A stretch of 64,000 bases of DNA from JAJPHI01 sp035541875 (GTDB lineage: Bacteria; Desulfobacterota; Binatia; Binatales; Binataceae), in NCBI GenBank assembly GCA_035541875.1, contig DATKML010000058.1:62001-126000 (forward strand), in the 5' to 3' direction. The translations under genes were made by a program, and so were the position numbers. The notes beneath the pieces are model-generated. The model was given only the letters and a program-made list of their open reading frames with translations, did no database searches and was not told the DNA's origin. Numbering within the stretch: the first letter of the stretch is position 1; the number at the start of each line of letters is the position of its first letter. This document shows, in pieces, positions 7,102-14,719 of the stretch.

Positions 7102-9783
7102 TCAGGGAATAGAATCCGGCTCGCCGATAACCTCTACGGTGCCGAAGCCGGCTCTCTCGATCGCCGGAACGAGCGAGGTCACATCGCCGAGAATTACCCA
7201 GGCGAATCGCCGCTGGTTGAGCGGTTCCAGTGCTTTAGCGATAGTGCTCGGACGCAGTTCGTGTAATTGGGTCTGCAACTCGCGATACCACGAGCGCGGT
7301 AGCCCCGCGATGATCAGTTCTTCGGCCGCGGTTGCGATCTGCGCGGTGGTTTCGAGTTCGCCTGCGACGCGCTTCGTCATGAAAGCGACCGCATCGTTAA
7401 GCTCCAAGGAGGTTACGTCGCGGAGATGCCGCCACTCGCGCTCTATCTCGCTCATCGATTCCACGGTGCGTTCGGGTTCGACAACGGTGTAGGCGGTCCA
7501 CAGGCCCGCCGTTCGCCACGTCGCGATTACGCTGTGTGCGCCGTAGCACCATCCCTTGTCCTCGCGAAGATTCATATTCAGGCGTGAGGAAAACGAGCCA
7601 CCGAAAATGGTATCAGCCGCGGCGATCGCGGCGAAGCTATCGTGACTGCGTGCTGGGATCGCGCGCGAGGCGAACACCGCCGTCTGTTTTCGCTCCGGCG
7701 CGTGAACCACCACAACCCGGCTTTGCGGCAACGGCGTGATGGCTTCCAGAACAGGTGCTTTGGTGGTTCTAGAGGCGGCGCCGAGCCGTTCACCCAGACT
7801 GATCAACGCTTCCCGCTTTTGTGGCCCAACGCAGCTCACTCGTCGCGCACTTTCCAAGCGCCATCGTGAGATTAATGCCGCAACCTGCTCGACAGTGATC
7901 TGCGCTACCTCAGATGGGACTCCTGACGGCGGTCGCACGTAACGATTCTCTCGTCCGAATAGCATTGATGGCATCAGCCGCATCGCAAGGTCGAACGGCC
8001 GTGACTTCTCTGCCAGTATCGCTCCGAGCTGACGAGCCTTTCCGCGTTCGACGAGGCCGTCCTCGATGAATCTGCGATCGAGTAATTCCCGCAGTAGCTC
8101 AGTCGCCTCGTCGGCATCGGCTGCGGGTGACGAAAGCCGTATTACGCACGCATCGCGGAGCGTTCGGACTTCGATTGATCCGTTCAGCCGCTCCAACCGC
8201 TGTGCGATCGTTCGGTGGCTGCGACGTAACGTCTGATCGGCCAACGCCGCGAGAGTGACTGCTGCCGTTCCGCTACGTCCCTCAGGATCGTCCTTTGAAC
8301 CGCCCTCGATTACGAGATGAACCGCACATGTCGGTGAGCCTGGGCGACGAATCACGATCGGTCGCACCGGCGATAGAGTTCTCTCGGTGTTTGGTAATGC
8401 TACTCGTTGTATTGAATTATCATCGTGGGAATCTCCCCGTGCCCGCTTCCCGGTCCGATTACGAAGTGCTCCACGCGCTTCGATTATCAGTGGCGTACTT
8501 AGCCACGAACTCGCTGCCGTGCGGAGTTCATGTGCACTCGCCGATACGATCCGCGCGAGCCGCTTCTCGTGCGCATGGCGGTCACACGACATGATCCACG
8601 AAGTGCCTAGGAGTTCGACTCGGCTTCGTGGCCCGCATAAACGCTCGGTGTCGCGTGTCCAGCGGGCAAAGAGCCGCGTGCGGGCGTGATCGATTGCCGA
8701 CTTCGCAATCGATGCGCCGGCTAGTCGTTCGACTGCACGTTCGACTTCTTCGCGCAGTCGCTTGAGAGAAACACCAACGCGCGCACTGGCCCGCAGGACA
8801 ATCTGAGAGCCATACTCGTGCGGTCGGGCTTCCGCTCCAATGACGGTCGCGACGTCGGCTTCATTGATCAATCGCTGCGAAAGCCACGAGTTTTCTCCGC
8901 CACCAAGAATCTCGACGAGCAACTCCAGTCGCGCATATTCCTCTGTCGCGAAGGGTGGAACGTTCCAGACGAGGTAGATGCGGTCAGAGCTGGTCCGTTC
9001 TTCAACGGTGATGCGTTTTGAGCGTTTTGGCTTCTCGGCACTGATTACTGTTTGCTCGGGAGCCGCAGCCTGATACTGCAGCTTGCCAAAATGGCGATAC
9101 ACTCGTTCGATCGCCGCTTGCGGAGCGATATCGCCCGCGACCACTATGACGGCATTGTCCGGGCGATAGTGGGTCCGATACCAGCTCTGCGCATCGTCGA
9201 TGGATAGACGCTCGAGGCCGGGGATCGTCCCGTCCGCCGGATGAGAATACGGATGCTCCGCCGGATAGCTCTGTTCGGCAATCCGGCGATTGATCGAACC
9301 GTAGGGTTCTCCTTCTCGTTGTAGCAATTCGTTGCGGACAACTTCTCGCTGCCGCTCAAACTCAGTCCGATCAAAGCAATTCTCTTCCATCCGATGCGCT
9401 TCGATCGCCAGCGCCTGATCGAGGGAATCTTTCGGTACGCTTTCGAAAAAGGCCGTGTAGTCTTCGCGCGAGATCGCATTGATGGAAGTAGCGCCGATTC
9501 TCTCCAGATGGCGGAACGTATTGCCGGGGAAACGCTTCGTTCCGCAATACATTAGATGTTCGTACAGGTGAGCGAGTCCGCTTTTGCCAGCAGGCTCATC
9601 GCGCGAGCCTGCACGATACGCAACGTAAACCGCAACGATTGGCGCTTTGCGATCGCGATGAGCGATCACGGTCAGCCCGTTATCGAATGTTTCGATCTGC
9701 GATGGGAAGGATAGGCTGCTCCACGGCTCGGGGAGCAACACTTCGGTTCGCTGAAACTCGGTGACCCTGCTGCGACCGGTCAC
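7102..9783 (-). CDS. Double-length M16 (insulinase/PqqF-type) zinc peptidase
   Basis: About 893 residues, made of two M16 halves. The N-terminal half carries the inverted zinc motif HLYEH (residues 72-76) and the downstream glutamate in RNELLQREGEPYGS, so it should be active. The C-terminal half (from RPIVIRRPGSPTC) has the M16 fold signatures but no HxxEH and is probably the inactive partner. In PQQ systems an M16 protease (PqqF or the PqqF/PqqG pair) excises the crosslinked Glu-Tyr from PqqA. Here both halves are one chain encoded directly after pqqE. The frame stays open to a TTG at 9885, but that part lies in a dispersed repeat (9819-9862). GTG 9783 or GTG 9741 are more credible starts; I chose 9783 without a strong Shine-Dalgarno. 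No signal peptide is seen. Confidence 0.85.
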   Translation of the reverse strand: MTGRSRVTEFQRTEVLLPEPWSSLSFPSQIETFDNGLTVIAHRDRKAPIVAVYVAYRAGSRDEPAGKSGLAHLYEHLMYCGTKRFPGNTFRHLERIGATSINAISREDYTAFFESVPKDSLDQALAIEAHRMEENCFDRTEFERQREVVRNELLQREGEPYGSINRRIAEQSYPAEHPYSHPADGTIPGLERLSIDDAQSWYRTHYRPDNAVIVVAGDIAPQAAIERVYRHFGKLQYQAAAPEQTVISAEKPKRSKRITVEERTSSDRIYLVWNVPPFATEEYARLELLVEILGGGENSWLSQRLINEADVATVIGAEARPHEYGSQIVLRASARVGVSLKRLREEVERAVERLAGASIAKSAIDHARTRLFARWTRDTERLCGPRSRVELLGTSWIMSCDRHAHEKRLARIVSASAHELRTAASSWLSTPLIIEARGALRNRTGKRARGDSHDDNSIQRVALPNTERTLSPVRPIVIRRPGSPTCAVHLVIEGGSKDDPEGRSGTAAVTLAALADQTLRRSHRTIAQRLERLNGSIEVRTLRDACVIRLSSPAADADEATELLRELLDRRFIEDGLVERGKARQLGAILAEKSRPFDLAMRLMPSMLFGRENRYVRPPSGVPSEVAQITVEQVAALISRWRLESARRVSCVGPQKREALISLGERLGAASRTTKAPVLEAITPLPQSRVVVVHAPERKQTAVFASRAIPARSHDSFAAIAAADTIFGGSFSSRLNMNLREDKGWCYGAHSVIATWRTAGLWTAYTVVEPERTVESMSEIEREWRHLRDVTSLELNDAVAFMTKRVAGELETTAQIATAAEELIIAGLPRSWYRELQTQLHELRPSTIAKALEPLNQRRFAWVILGDVTSLVPAIERAGFGTVEVIGEPDSIP

Positions 9784-9818
9784 ACACGGCCATCCGGAAA
9801 CCTCGGCACAGCAATCTC

Positions 9819-9862
9819 TGTCATCCTGCGCCGGTGAGCGAAGGCGAACCGTGCCGAAGGAT
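9819..9862 (-). repeat. Dispersed palindromic repeat (ATCCT...AGGAT family), copy 1
   Basis: Read on the minus strand this 44-base unit begins ATCCTTCGGCACGG and ends GGCGCAGGATGACA; its ends ATCCT and AGGAT are inverted repeats. The copy at 34990-35032 shares both ends, and a shorter relative lies at 18059-18084. It sits in the gap between pqqE and the M16 gene. Confidence 0.6.
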
Positions 9863-9886
9863 CTACGCGAAGCGCCTCCGCCCAAT

Positions 9887-11029
9887 TCACTTGCGCAGTT
9901 CCTCCTCAGCGGCAGCGGAGAGTTCGCGTGAGTTCTTGTCGTCGCGGAAGTAGTACTTGGCTGCGGGCTGATTGGTTTCGGCGAGCGCCTGCAAAATCTT
10001 CGAGTGGGCCGACGAGCGTTCGCATACTGGATCCGTATTGGCCGGATCGCCCGTCAGCAGATAGGCCTGGCAGCGGCATCCGCCGAGTTCCTTCTCTCGT
10101 TCCGGACACTCGCGACAAGGCTCCTTCATCCAGTCGAAGCCGCGGAAGCGATTGAAGGCTGGCGAGTCGTACCAGATTGATTTGATGCTGTCGCGCCGTA
10201 CATCGGGGAAATCGATCCCGGGCAGCATCCGCGCCTGATGACACGGCAGCGCGAGTCCATCCGCTGCGACGACCAGAAAGACCGCGCCCCATCCGTTCAT
10301 GCACTTTTTGGGCCGATTCTCGTAATAATCCGGCACGACGAAATAGACGCGCACCTTCGAGCCGTATTTGTCGCGGAAACGATTCGTCGCCTCCCCGGCC
10401 CGCGCAATCTGATCGCGCGTCGGCAACAGATATTGCCGATTCAGGAAGGCCCATCCGTAGTACTGGACGTTGGCGAGTTCAAGGAAATCGACTTCGAGCC
10501 GCGCCGCCATCTCGAGTATCTGATCGACGTGATCGATATTCTGACGATGGATTACGACGTTGAGCACGATCGGATAACCGGCCGCCTTCAGCAGCTTCGC
10601 GATCCGCATCTTCAGCTCGAAAGTCTTCGTATGGCTGAGAAAGTCGTTCAGCTCTTTCGTCGAGTCCTGAAAACTCAACTGCACGTGATCGAGCCCCGCA
10701 TCGCGCAGGGCGAAGGCGCGCTTCTCGTCGAGGCCGACGCCCGAAGTGATCAGATTGCTGTAGTAGCCGAGCTTGTGTGCCTCGCCGACCAGCGTTTCCA
10801 GATCGTCGCGCTTGAGCGGTTCACCGCCCGAGAAGCCGAGCTGCACCGCACCGATTTCGCGCGCTTCGCGCAGCACGCGAATCCATTCGTCGGTCGCAAG
10901 CTCGTTGTTGTGCCGCGTATAGTCGATCGGATTCGAGCAGAACAGGCAGTGTAACGGACAGCGATAGGTCAGCTCGCAGAGCAGCCAGAGCGGACTACCA
11001 ACCTTGGATTGCGATCCAGCGTCGGGCAT
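9887..11029 (-). CDS. pqqE: PqqA peptide cyclase, radical SAM/SPASM enzyme PqqE
   Basis: A 380-residue radical S-adenosylmethionine enzyme. LCELTYRCPLHCLFC near residues 17-31 supplies the CxxxCxxC ligands of the SAM-binding [4Fe-4S] cluster, followed by SGGEPLKRDDL, the SAM-contacting GGE motif. The C-terminal SPASM region has the cysteine set for auxiliary clusters (CMNGWG, LPCHQA, EPCRECPE, GCRCQAYLLTGD). It forms the C-C bond between Glu and Tyr of PqqA, the first step of PQQ synthesis, with PqqD as the peptide chaperone. The start ATG lies 34 bases inside the pqqD gene, indicating translational coupling. Length and motifs are those of a normal PqqE. Confidence 0.97.
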   Translation of the reverse strand: MPDAGSQSKVGSPLWLLCELTYRCPLHCLFCSNPIDYTRHNNELATDEWIRVLREAREIGAVQLGFSGGEPLKRDDLETLVGEAHKLGYYSNLITSGVGLDEKRAFALRDAGLDHVQLSFQDSTKELNDFLSHTKTFELKMRIAKLLKAAGYPIVLNVVIHRQNIDHVDQILEMAARLEVDFLELANVQYYGWAFLNRQYLLPTRDQIARAGEATNRFRDKYGSKVRVYFVVPDYYENRPKKCMNGWGAVFLVVAADGLALPCHQARMLPGIDFPDVRRDSIKSIWYDSPAFNRFRGFDWMKEPCRECPEREKELGGCRCQAYLLTGDPANTDPVCERSSAHSKILQALAETNQPAAKYYFRDDKNSRELSAAAEEELRK

Positions 11030-11285
11030 AGGCGGTCTCGAAAAACTCCAATACGTCGTTGCGCAACTCCGCGCCGGGGTAGGTATGTTCGAGATCGGCG
11101 ATTATCTGACCGATCGTCGCCTTGCCGTCGACGCGCTTCAAAATCTCCGCTGCCGTATCCGACAGTTTGATCATCCCTTCCGGATAGAGCAGTACCGTTG
11201 CATTCTGCGCTGGTTCGAATTGCAACCGGCCTCGTGCCGCGAGTGAGGGTGTATGCTCCAGCTCGATCTTTGCTTTATCGCTCAT
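10995..11285 (-). CDS. pqqD: PQQ biosynthesis peptide chaperone PqqD
   Basis: A 96-residue RiPP-recognition protein (PqqD fold). PqqD binds the PqqA precursor and presents it to PqqE. Recognisable features are the RGRLQFEPAQNATVLLYPEG strand block, the helix LSDTAAEILKRVDGKATIGQI and the closing helix DVLEFFETAYARRWI. The frame is open upstream to 11363, but ATG 11285 matches the family start and overlaps the end of pqqC by 11 bases. The 3' end overlaps pqqE by 35 bases. Confidence 0.95.
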   Translation of the reverse strand: MSDKAKIELEHTPSLAARGRLQFEPAQNATVLLYPEGMIKLSDTAAEILKRVDGKATIGQIIADLEHTYPGAELRNDVLEFFETAYARRWIAIQGW

Positions 11286-12015
11286 CTTGGCCGTGCCTCG
11301 CAGACTCGGCCGCCCCCTGGCAGTACGCGAGTTGCACCGCGTCGAGAATCGTCCAGAGCACATCCAGTTTGAATTGCAAAATATCGAGAGCGCGTTCCTG
11401 CAGCTCCCGCGTATTGAAATGATCGAGCGTCAGACGCAGGCCGTCTTCAACGTCGCGCCGCGCTTGCGACAAGCGCATCCGGAAGTAACGCAGGCCGTCT
11501 GGGTGGATCCACGGATACTTGTCCGGCCATGTCGCGAGACGATCTTTATGTGCCTCCGGGGCGAACATCTCCGTCAGCGAAGAGCAAACCGCTTCCTGCC
11601 AGGGCCGTGACTTGGCGAAATTCAAATACGCATCACAGGCGAAGCGCACCGCGGGAAGCACGTGCTTGAACGAGAGGAGTTCATCGCGCGGGATTCCCAC
11701 CGCTTCACCCAACCGCACCCATGCCTCGTTGCCGCCTTCCTCGTCACCGTGACCGTCCTGATCGAGGATTCGCACAATCCACGCACGGCGTACCTCGCGA
11801 ATCGGACAGTTGGAGATGACCGCACCGTCCTTCATCGGGATCGTCGCCTGATAGTAGTAGCGGTTCGCGACCCATCCGCGGATCGCCTCGCGCGACAGCT
11901 TCCCCGCATTCATATCGATGTGGAACTGATGATGCGTGTGGTAGCGGTTCTCTTTGGCGCGCAGGCGTCGCTCGAACTCTTCGCGGCTCCAAGCCTGGGC
12001 AATTTCGGTGCTCAT
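11275..12015 (-). CDS. pqqC: Pyrroloquinoline-quinone synthase PqqC
   Basis: A 246-residue cofactorless oxidase of the heme-oxygenase-like all-helical fold. PqqC performs the final ring closure and eight-electron oxidation that gives PQQ. Family hallmarks are the opening HTHHQFHIDMNAGKLSREAI, the segment WVANRYYYQATIPMKDGAV, and ILDQDGHGDEEGGNEAWVRL, the active-site loop. Length is normal. It is separated from pqqB by 109 bases, the largest gap in the operon after the pqqA-pqqB attenuator, and overlaps pqqD by 11 bases. Confidence 0.97.
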   Translation of the reverse strand: MSTEIAQAWSREEFERRLRAKENRYHTHHQFHIDMNAGKLSREAIRGWVANRYYYQATIPMKDGAVISNCPIREVRRAWIVRILDQDGHGDEEGGNEAWVRLGEAVGIPRDELLSFKHVLPAVRFACDAYLNFAKSRPWQEAVCSSLTEMFAPEAHKDRLATWPDKYPWIHPDGLRYFRMRLSQARRDVEDGLRLTLDHFNTRELQERALDILQFKLDVLWTILDAVQLAYCQGAAESARHGQDER

Positions 12016-12124
12016 AACAGGACGATACTCCGCTCTTCTTCTGATCTCAGCTTGGGCAGGCGCTCAACCAATTTTCAAGTCGGCAAGAGGTGTTTTAGAA
12101 CCTTGGCACGTGATTTCGTGTTCC

Positions 12125-13045
12125 TCAGCCCAGTCTTCGCGGGACGATTTCCATCCCGTCGTACGCTACTTCGATTCCCGCGCGTTCGAGTTCGTGCCGT
12201 TCGGCTGAGTCGTCATTGAGGATTGGGTTCGTATTGTTGATATGGATGAGGATGCGCCGCGCCTTGGGCCATCGGCCGAGCTGCTCGATCATCCCTCCGG
12301 GTCCTGATTGCGCCAGATGGCCGATTTCCATCCCGCGCTTGTGCCCCACGCCCTGCTGGATCATCTCGTCATCGGTCCAGAAGGTGCCATCGACCATGAT
12401 GCAATCGGCGCGGTCCATGCACGCCGCCACGGCGGAATCGATTTCCGAGAGGCCCGGGGAATAGAAAACCGCTTCACCCTCGGAACCCTCGATCATGAGA
12501 CCGATATTGTCGCCGATCGTGGGCTGATTCCGATGGGGCGAAAAGGGCGGTGCTTTGCTCTCGACCGGGATCGCCCGGAAGGTCACTCCCTCGATTCCCG
12601 CGATCGTGAACTTGCTGCCGTCGAGCCCTATCGGATGCCAGTTAACGGTGCAGTAGCTCGACAGCACGTTGAAGACAGGGTTGCCCGTCGTCAGGTCCTC
12701 GCGAACGCTCGGCGTGCAGTAGACCTGCAAAGGCTTGCCCTCGCGAAGCATGAAGAGTCCGACCGTATGGTCGATCTGGCCGTCGACGAGGATTATCGAG
12801 TTAATTCCGGTGTCGCGAATTGCTCGCGCAGGCTGCAGCAAGGGCGTCTGGGCAAGCTGGGTGAGAACATCCGGCGAGGTGTTAATCAGGACCCAGTCCG
12901 TCGAATTGGAGCTGACGGCGATCGAGGATTGGGTGCGGCGCTTGGCGCGAATCGTTCCGGCGCGGAATCCGGAGCAGTTGCGGCAGTTACAGTTCCATTG
13001 AGGAAAGCCGCCACCGGCGGCAGCACCAAGGACAACTATACGCAT
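12125..13045 (-). CDS. pqqB: PQQ biosynthesis protein PqqB
   Basis: A 306-residue metallo-beta-lactamase-fold protein. The start MRIVVLGAAAGGGFPQWNC and the zinc-binding CNCRNC that follows are diagnostic of PqqB, as is VDGQIDHTVGLFMLREG. In known systems PqqB hydroxylates the tyrosine ring of the processed Glu-Tyr product before PqqC acts. The gene follows pqqA by 104 bases that contain a strong attenuator hairpin, so its expression is probably lower than that of the peptide. Confidence 0.97.
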   Translation of the reverse strand: MRIVVLGAAAGGGFPQWNCNCRNCSGFRAGTIRAKRRTQSSIAVSSNSTDWVLINTSPDVLTQLAQTPLLQPARAIRDTGINSIILVDGQIDHTVGLFMLREGKPLQVYCTPSVREDLTTGNPVFNVLSSYCTVNWHPIGLDGSKFTIAGIEGVTFRAIPVESKAPPFSPHRNQPTIGDNIGLMIEGSEGEAVFYSPGLSEIDSAVAACMDRADCIMVDGTFWTDDEMIQQGVGHKRGMEIGHLAQSGPGGMIEQLGRWPKARRILIHINNTNPILNDDSAERHELERAGIEVAYDGMEIVPRRLG

Positions 13046-13090
13046 CAGAACGCGGGCCTATCGGAAGGACAATCAGGGCGGAAAGCAAAA

Positions 13091-13122
13091 CGGCCGCGCC
13101 TTCTTAATGAAGGGTGCGGCCG
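13091..13122 (-). terminator. pqqA-pqqB attenuator hairpin
   Basis: On the minus strand CGGCCGCACCCTTC, a five-base loop and GAAGGCGCGGCCG form a long GC-rich stem, interrupted by one mismatch, followed by TTTTGCTTT. It lies 27 bases after the pqqA stop and 45 bases before pqqB. Such a stem lets most transcripts end after pqqA, giving an excess of precursor peptide, an arrangement known for other pqq operons. Structure seen; effect inferred. Confidence 0.78.
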
Positions 13123-13149
13123 CTGTTGTGCTTTGAATATGTACCCGAT

Positions 13150-13224
13150 TTAGCGGGTCCAGATGTACATCGTCACTTCAAAGCCAAAACGCAGATCTTC
13201 AAACGCCGGTTTGCTCCACTTCAT
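13150..13224 (-). CDS. pqqA: PQQ precursor peptide PqqA (24 residues)
   Basis: A 24-codon gene, too short for most gene finders. The peptide begins MKWSKPAFEDLRFGF and ends MYIWTR. It carries the conserved EVTMY core: Glu16 and Tyr20 are the residues crosslinked by PqqE and excised to become PQQ. GAAGGAG stands 6 bases before the ATG, an excellent ribosome site. It is the first gene of the operon, with a TTGACA promoter upstream and an attenuator downstream. Sequence and context make this identification essentially certain. Confidence 0.96.
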   Translation of the reverse strand: MKWSKPAFEDLRFGFEVTMYIWTR

Positions 13225-13271
13225 CGGGTAGCTCCTTCAACGAGATAGCGGTTAGGTACCACGCTCGGCAA

Positions 13272-13300
13272 ATTTTCGCAAGCGTAACGACGGGTGTCAA
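13272..13300 (-). promoter_or_regulatory. Sigma-70 type promoter of the pqq operon
   Basis: On the minus strand a perfect TTGACA (13300-13295) is followed after exactly 17 bases by GAAAAT (13277-13272, 4 of 6 to consensus), about 48 bases before the pqqA ATG. No other promoter-like pair is as good in this gap. Confidence 0.62.
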
Positions 13301-13326
13301 GTAAAAGAAACCTATTCGATCCGCTT

Positions 13327-14091
13327 CTAGCTTAGATGCGCTGCGAAGCGTAGCCGGATATAGTCCGCCGTCCAGCGACCGCGCTCGTCGCACAGGACTG
13401 GGCGCACTAGCGCAATAACCTCGTCGCGTGCCGCCAGACGATCGCCCGCCGGCAGTAGTTTCAGCATCGGCTCGCCAAAGACCTCAAGCCATCCTTCCAT
13501 AGCTGTCGGCAGCGGCGTCGGTCGGGGGATAAGCTCGATATAATCGACCGTGAAGCCGGCTTTTTCGAGGCGGCTTTTGTAATCGTCGACGGTGGGGAAG
13601 TACCATGGCGATACTCCCTGCGTATCAACACCCCGTTTCTGCAAGACCGCAAGCATCGAAACCATTATCGCAGCAACGCATCCATGACCGCCCATCTCAG
13701 CCACGAAGCGTCCGCCCGGCTTGAGCGCCCGCGCGACGCCCTCGATAACCCTGTCCGGGTCGGATTTCATCCAATGTAACGCCGCATTCGAGAAGACCGC
13801 GTCGAACTCCCGATTGAAGCTCAGGCTCAAGCCGTCCATAACGTGCGCGTCCAGGCCACGGCGCTGCGACGCGGCGACCATGTCAGCAGACGCATCAACG
13901 CCCACTACGGTCGCGCCGACGGCGGCGATCTTCTCGGTAAGAACGCCATCGCCGCATCCGAGATCGAGAATCCGCTCGCCTCGCACCGGTTTGAGCAGAT
14001 CGAGCGCCGGCTGGCCGAGAGCCGGCACAAAATGCGCGTTATGCGCGTAACGATCAGCGTTCCACGTATTGGTCGTCGCGGGCGAGGACAT
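13327..14091 (-). CDS. Class I SAM-dependent methyltransferase
   Basis: A 254-residue Rossmann-fold methyltransferase (Methyltransf_11 type). Motif I is ILDLGCGDG at residues 41-49, the acidic end of strand 2 is VVGVDAS, motif IV is FDAVFSNAALHWM, and the post-motif is LKPGGRFVAEMGG. This layout, with NAALHWM, resembles trans-aconitate 2-methyltransferase and malonyl-ACP methyltransferase relatives; the acceptor is not identifiable. The frame is open to 14154, but ATG 14091 follows AAGGGTG at good spacing and begins just before the NADRYAHNAHFV helix usual in this group. It is divergent from the HPr gene and not part of the pqq operon (104 bases and a promoter intervene). Confidence 0.85.
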   Translation of the reverse strand: MSSPATTNTWNADRYAHNAHFVPALGQPALDLLKPVRGERILDLGCGDGVLTEKIAAVGATVVGVDASADMVAASQRRGLDAHVMDGLSLSFNREFDAVFSNAALHWMKSDPDRVIEGVARALKPGGRFVAEMGGHGCVAAIMVSMLAVLQKRGVDTQGVSPWYFPTVDDYKSRLEKAGFTVDYIELIPRPTPLPTAMEGWLEVFGEPMLKLLPAGDRLAARDEVIALVRPVLCDERGRWTADYIRLRFAAHLS

Positions 14092-14234
14092 TGATACACC
14101 CTTGTTCTTTGATGCGGAGTAGTTAGTTCTATTCAAGGTTATTCGGGTTCGCAACCTCGAAAACGGCCAAGGATGAGGCTGGTCGCACGCAAGACGCGTT
14201 TACGTAGCACATCCGACAATTTATCCTGAAGGCA

Positions 14235-14507
14235 GTGGGTGTGGCGGAAGCAAATCTCGAAATCAAGAATCGCTTGGGACTCCATCTTCGAGCGGCCTCG
14301 ACGCTGGCGCAAGCATTAAAGCCGTTCACGTCGACTGTAACGTTGGAGATGGACGGCAGGAAGGCCAATGCACGGAGCGTCGTCAACTTGATAACACTGG
14401 GAGCTGGGATCGGAACGAAGCTCCACGTTAAGGTCGAGGGTGCTGACGCCGAGGCGACGCTGAAGGCCGTCCGCGATCTTTTCGAACAACGCTTCGGCGA
14501 AGACTAG
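14235..14507 (+). CDS. ptsH: HPr-family phosphocarrier protein
   Basis: A 90-residue phosphocarrier of the phosphotransferase system. The active-site histidine lies in GLHLRAAS (about residue 17) with the following arginine conserved; the usual Pro after Arg is Ala. The regulatory serine site is ARSVVNLITLGAG (about residue 49). HPr passes phosphate from enzyme I to EIIA proteins; here the plausible receiver is PtsN at 19984-20445. Enzyme I is not adjacent and HPr is not in the rpoN-rapZ cluster where related bacteria often keep it. The start is GTG 14235, or GTG 14241 with AAGG better spaced; both give full-length HPr. Confidence 0.92.
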   Translation: MGVAEANLEIKNRLGLHLRAASTLAQALKPFTSTVTLEMDGRKANARSVVNLITLGAGIGTKLHVKVEGADAEATLKAVRDLFEQRFGED

Positions 14508-14719
14508 AACTGGCCATCTAGTAGCAGAGCCTGACCGGAAGGTCATTGACCCTTGCCATAATCGCTGGTTATATCTTAGCCCACCATCGAAGAAGGCCCG
14601 CTTGCGCAGTCTTACGCTGACGGGGCCGAATGCAAAACCAATTTGACCGCTCTTGAAACGCCGCATCCGATAAAAGTCTTTCCGTGCGCCAAGAGCGTCT
14701 CCAAGGAGCCGCGCGTTAA
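14508..14719 (+). other. Intergenic leader before metK
   Basis: This 212-base gap holds an imperfect stem formed by GGCCCG and CGGGGCC (about 14596-14629). No recognisable SAM-I, SAM-II or SAH riboswitch core could be found by eye. GGAG precedes the metK ATG by about 11 bases. Confidence 0.3.

Noticed and set aside
9785..9885. Upstream extension of the M16 peptidase to TTG 9885
   Set aside because: The region is a dispersed repeat found elsewhere in the window; its translation has no M16 similarity and a downstream GTG gives the usual N-terminus.
12308..13153. Plus-strand frame of 281 codons across pqqB and pqqA
   Set aside because: Antisense to two certain pqq genes; no ribosome site or recognisable motif.
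14508..14719. Possible SAM or SAH riboswitch before metK-ahcY
   Set aside because: Only an imperfect GGCCCG/CGGGGCC stem is visible; the conserved cores of SAM-I, SAM-II and SAH classes are not found by eye. A covariance search (Infernal with Rfam models) would settle it.
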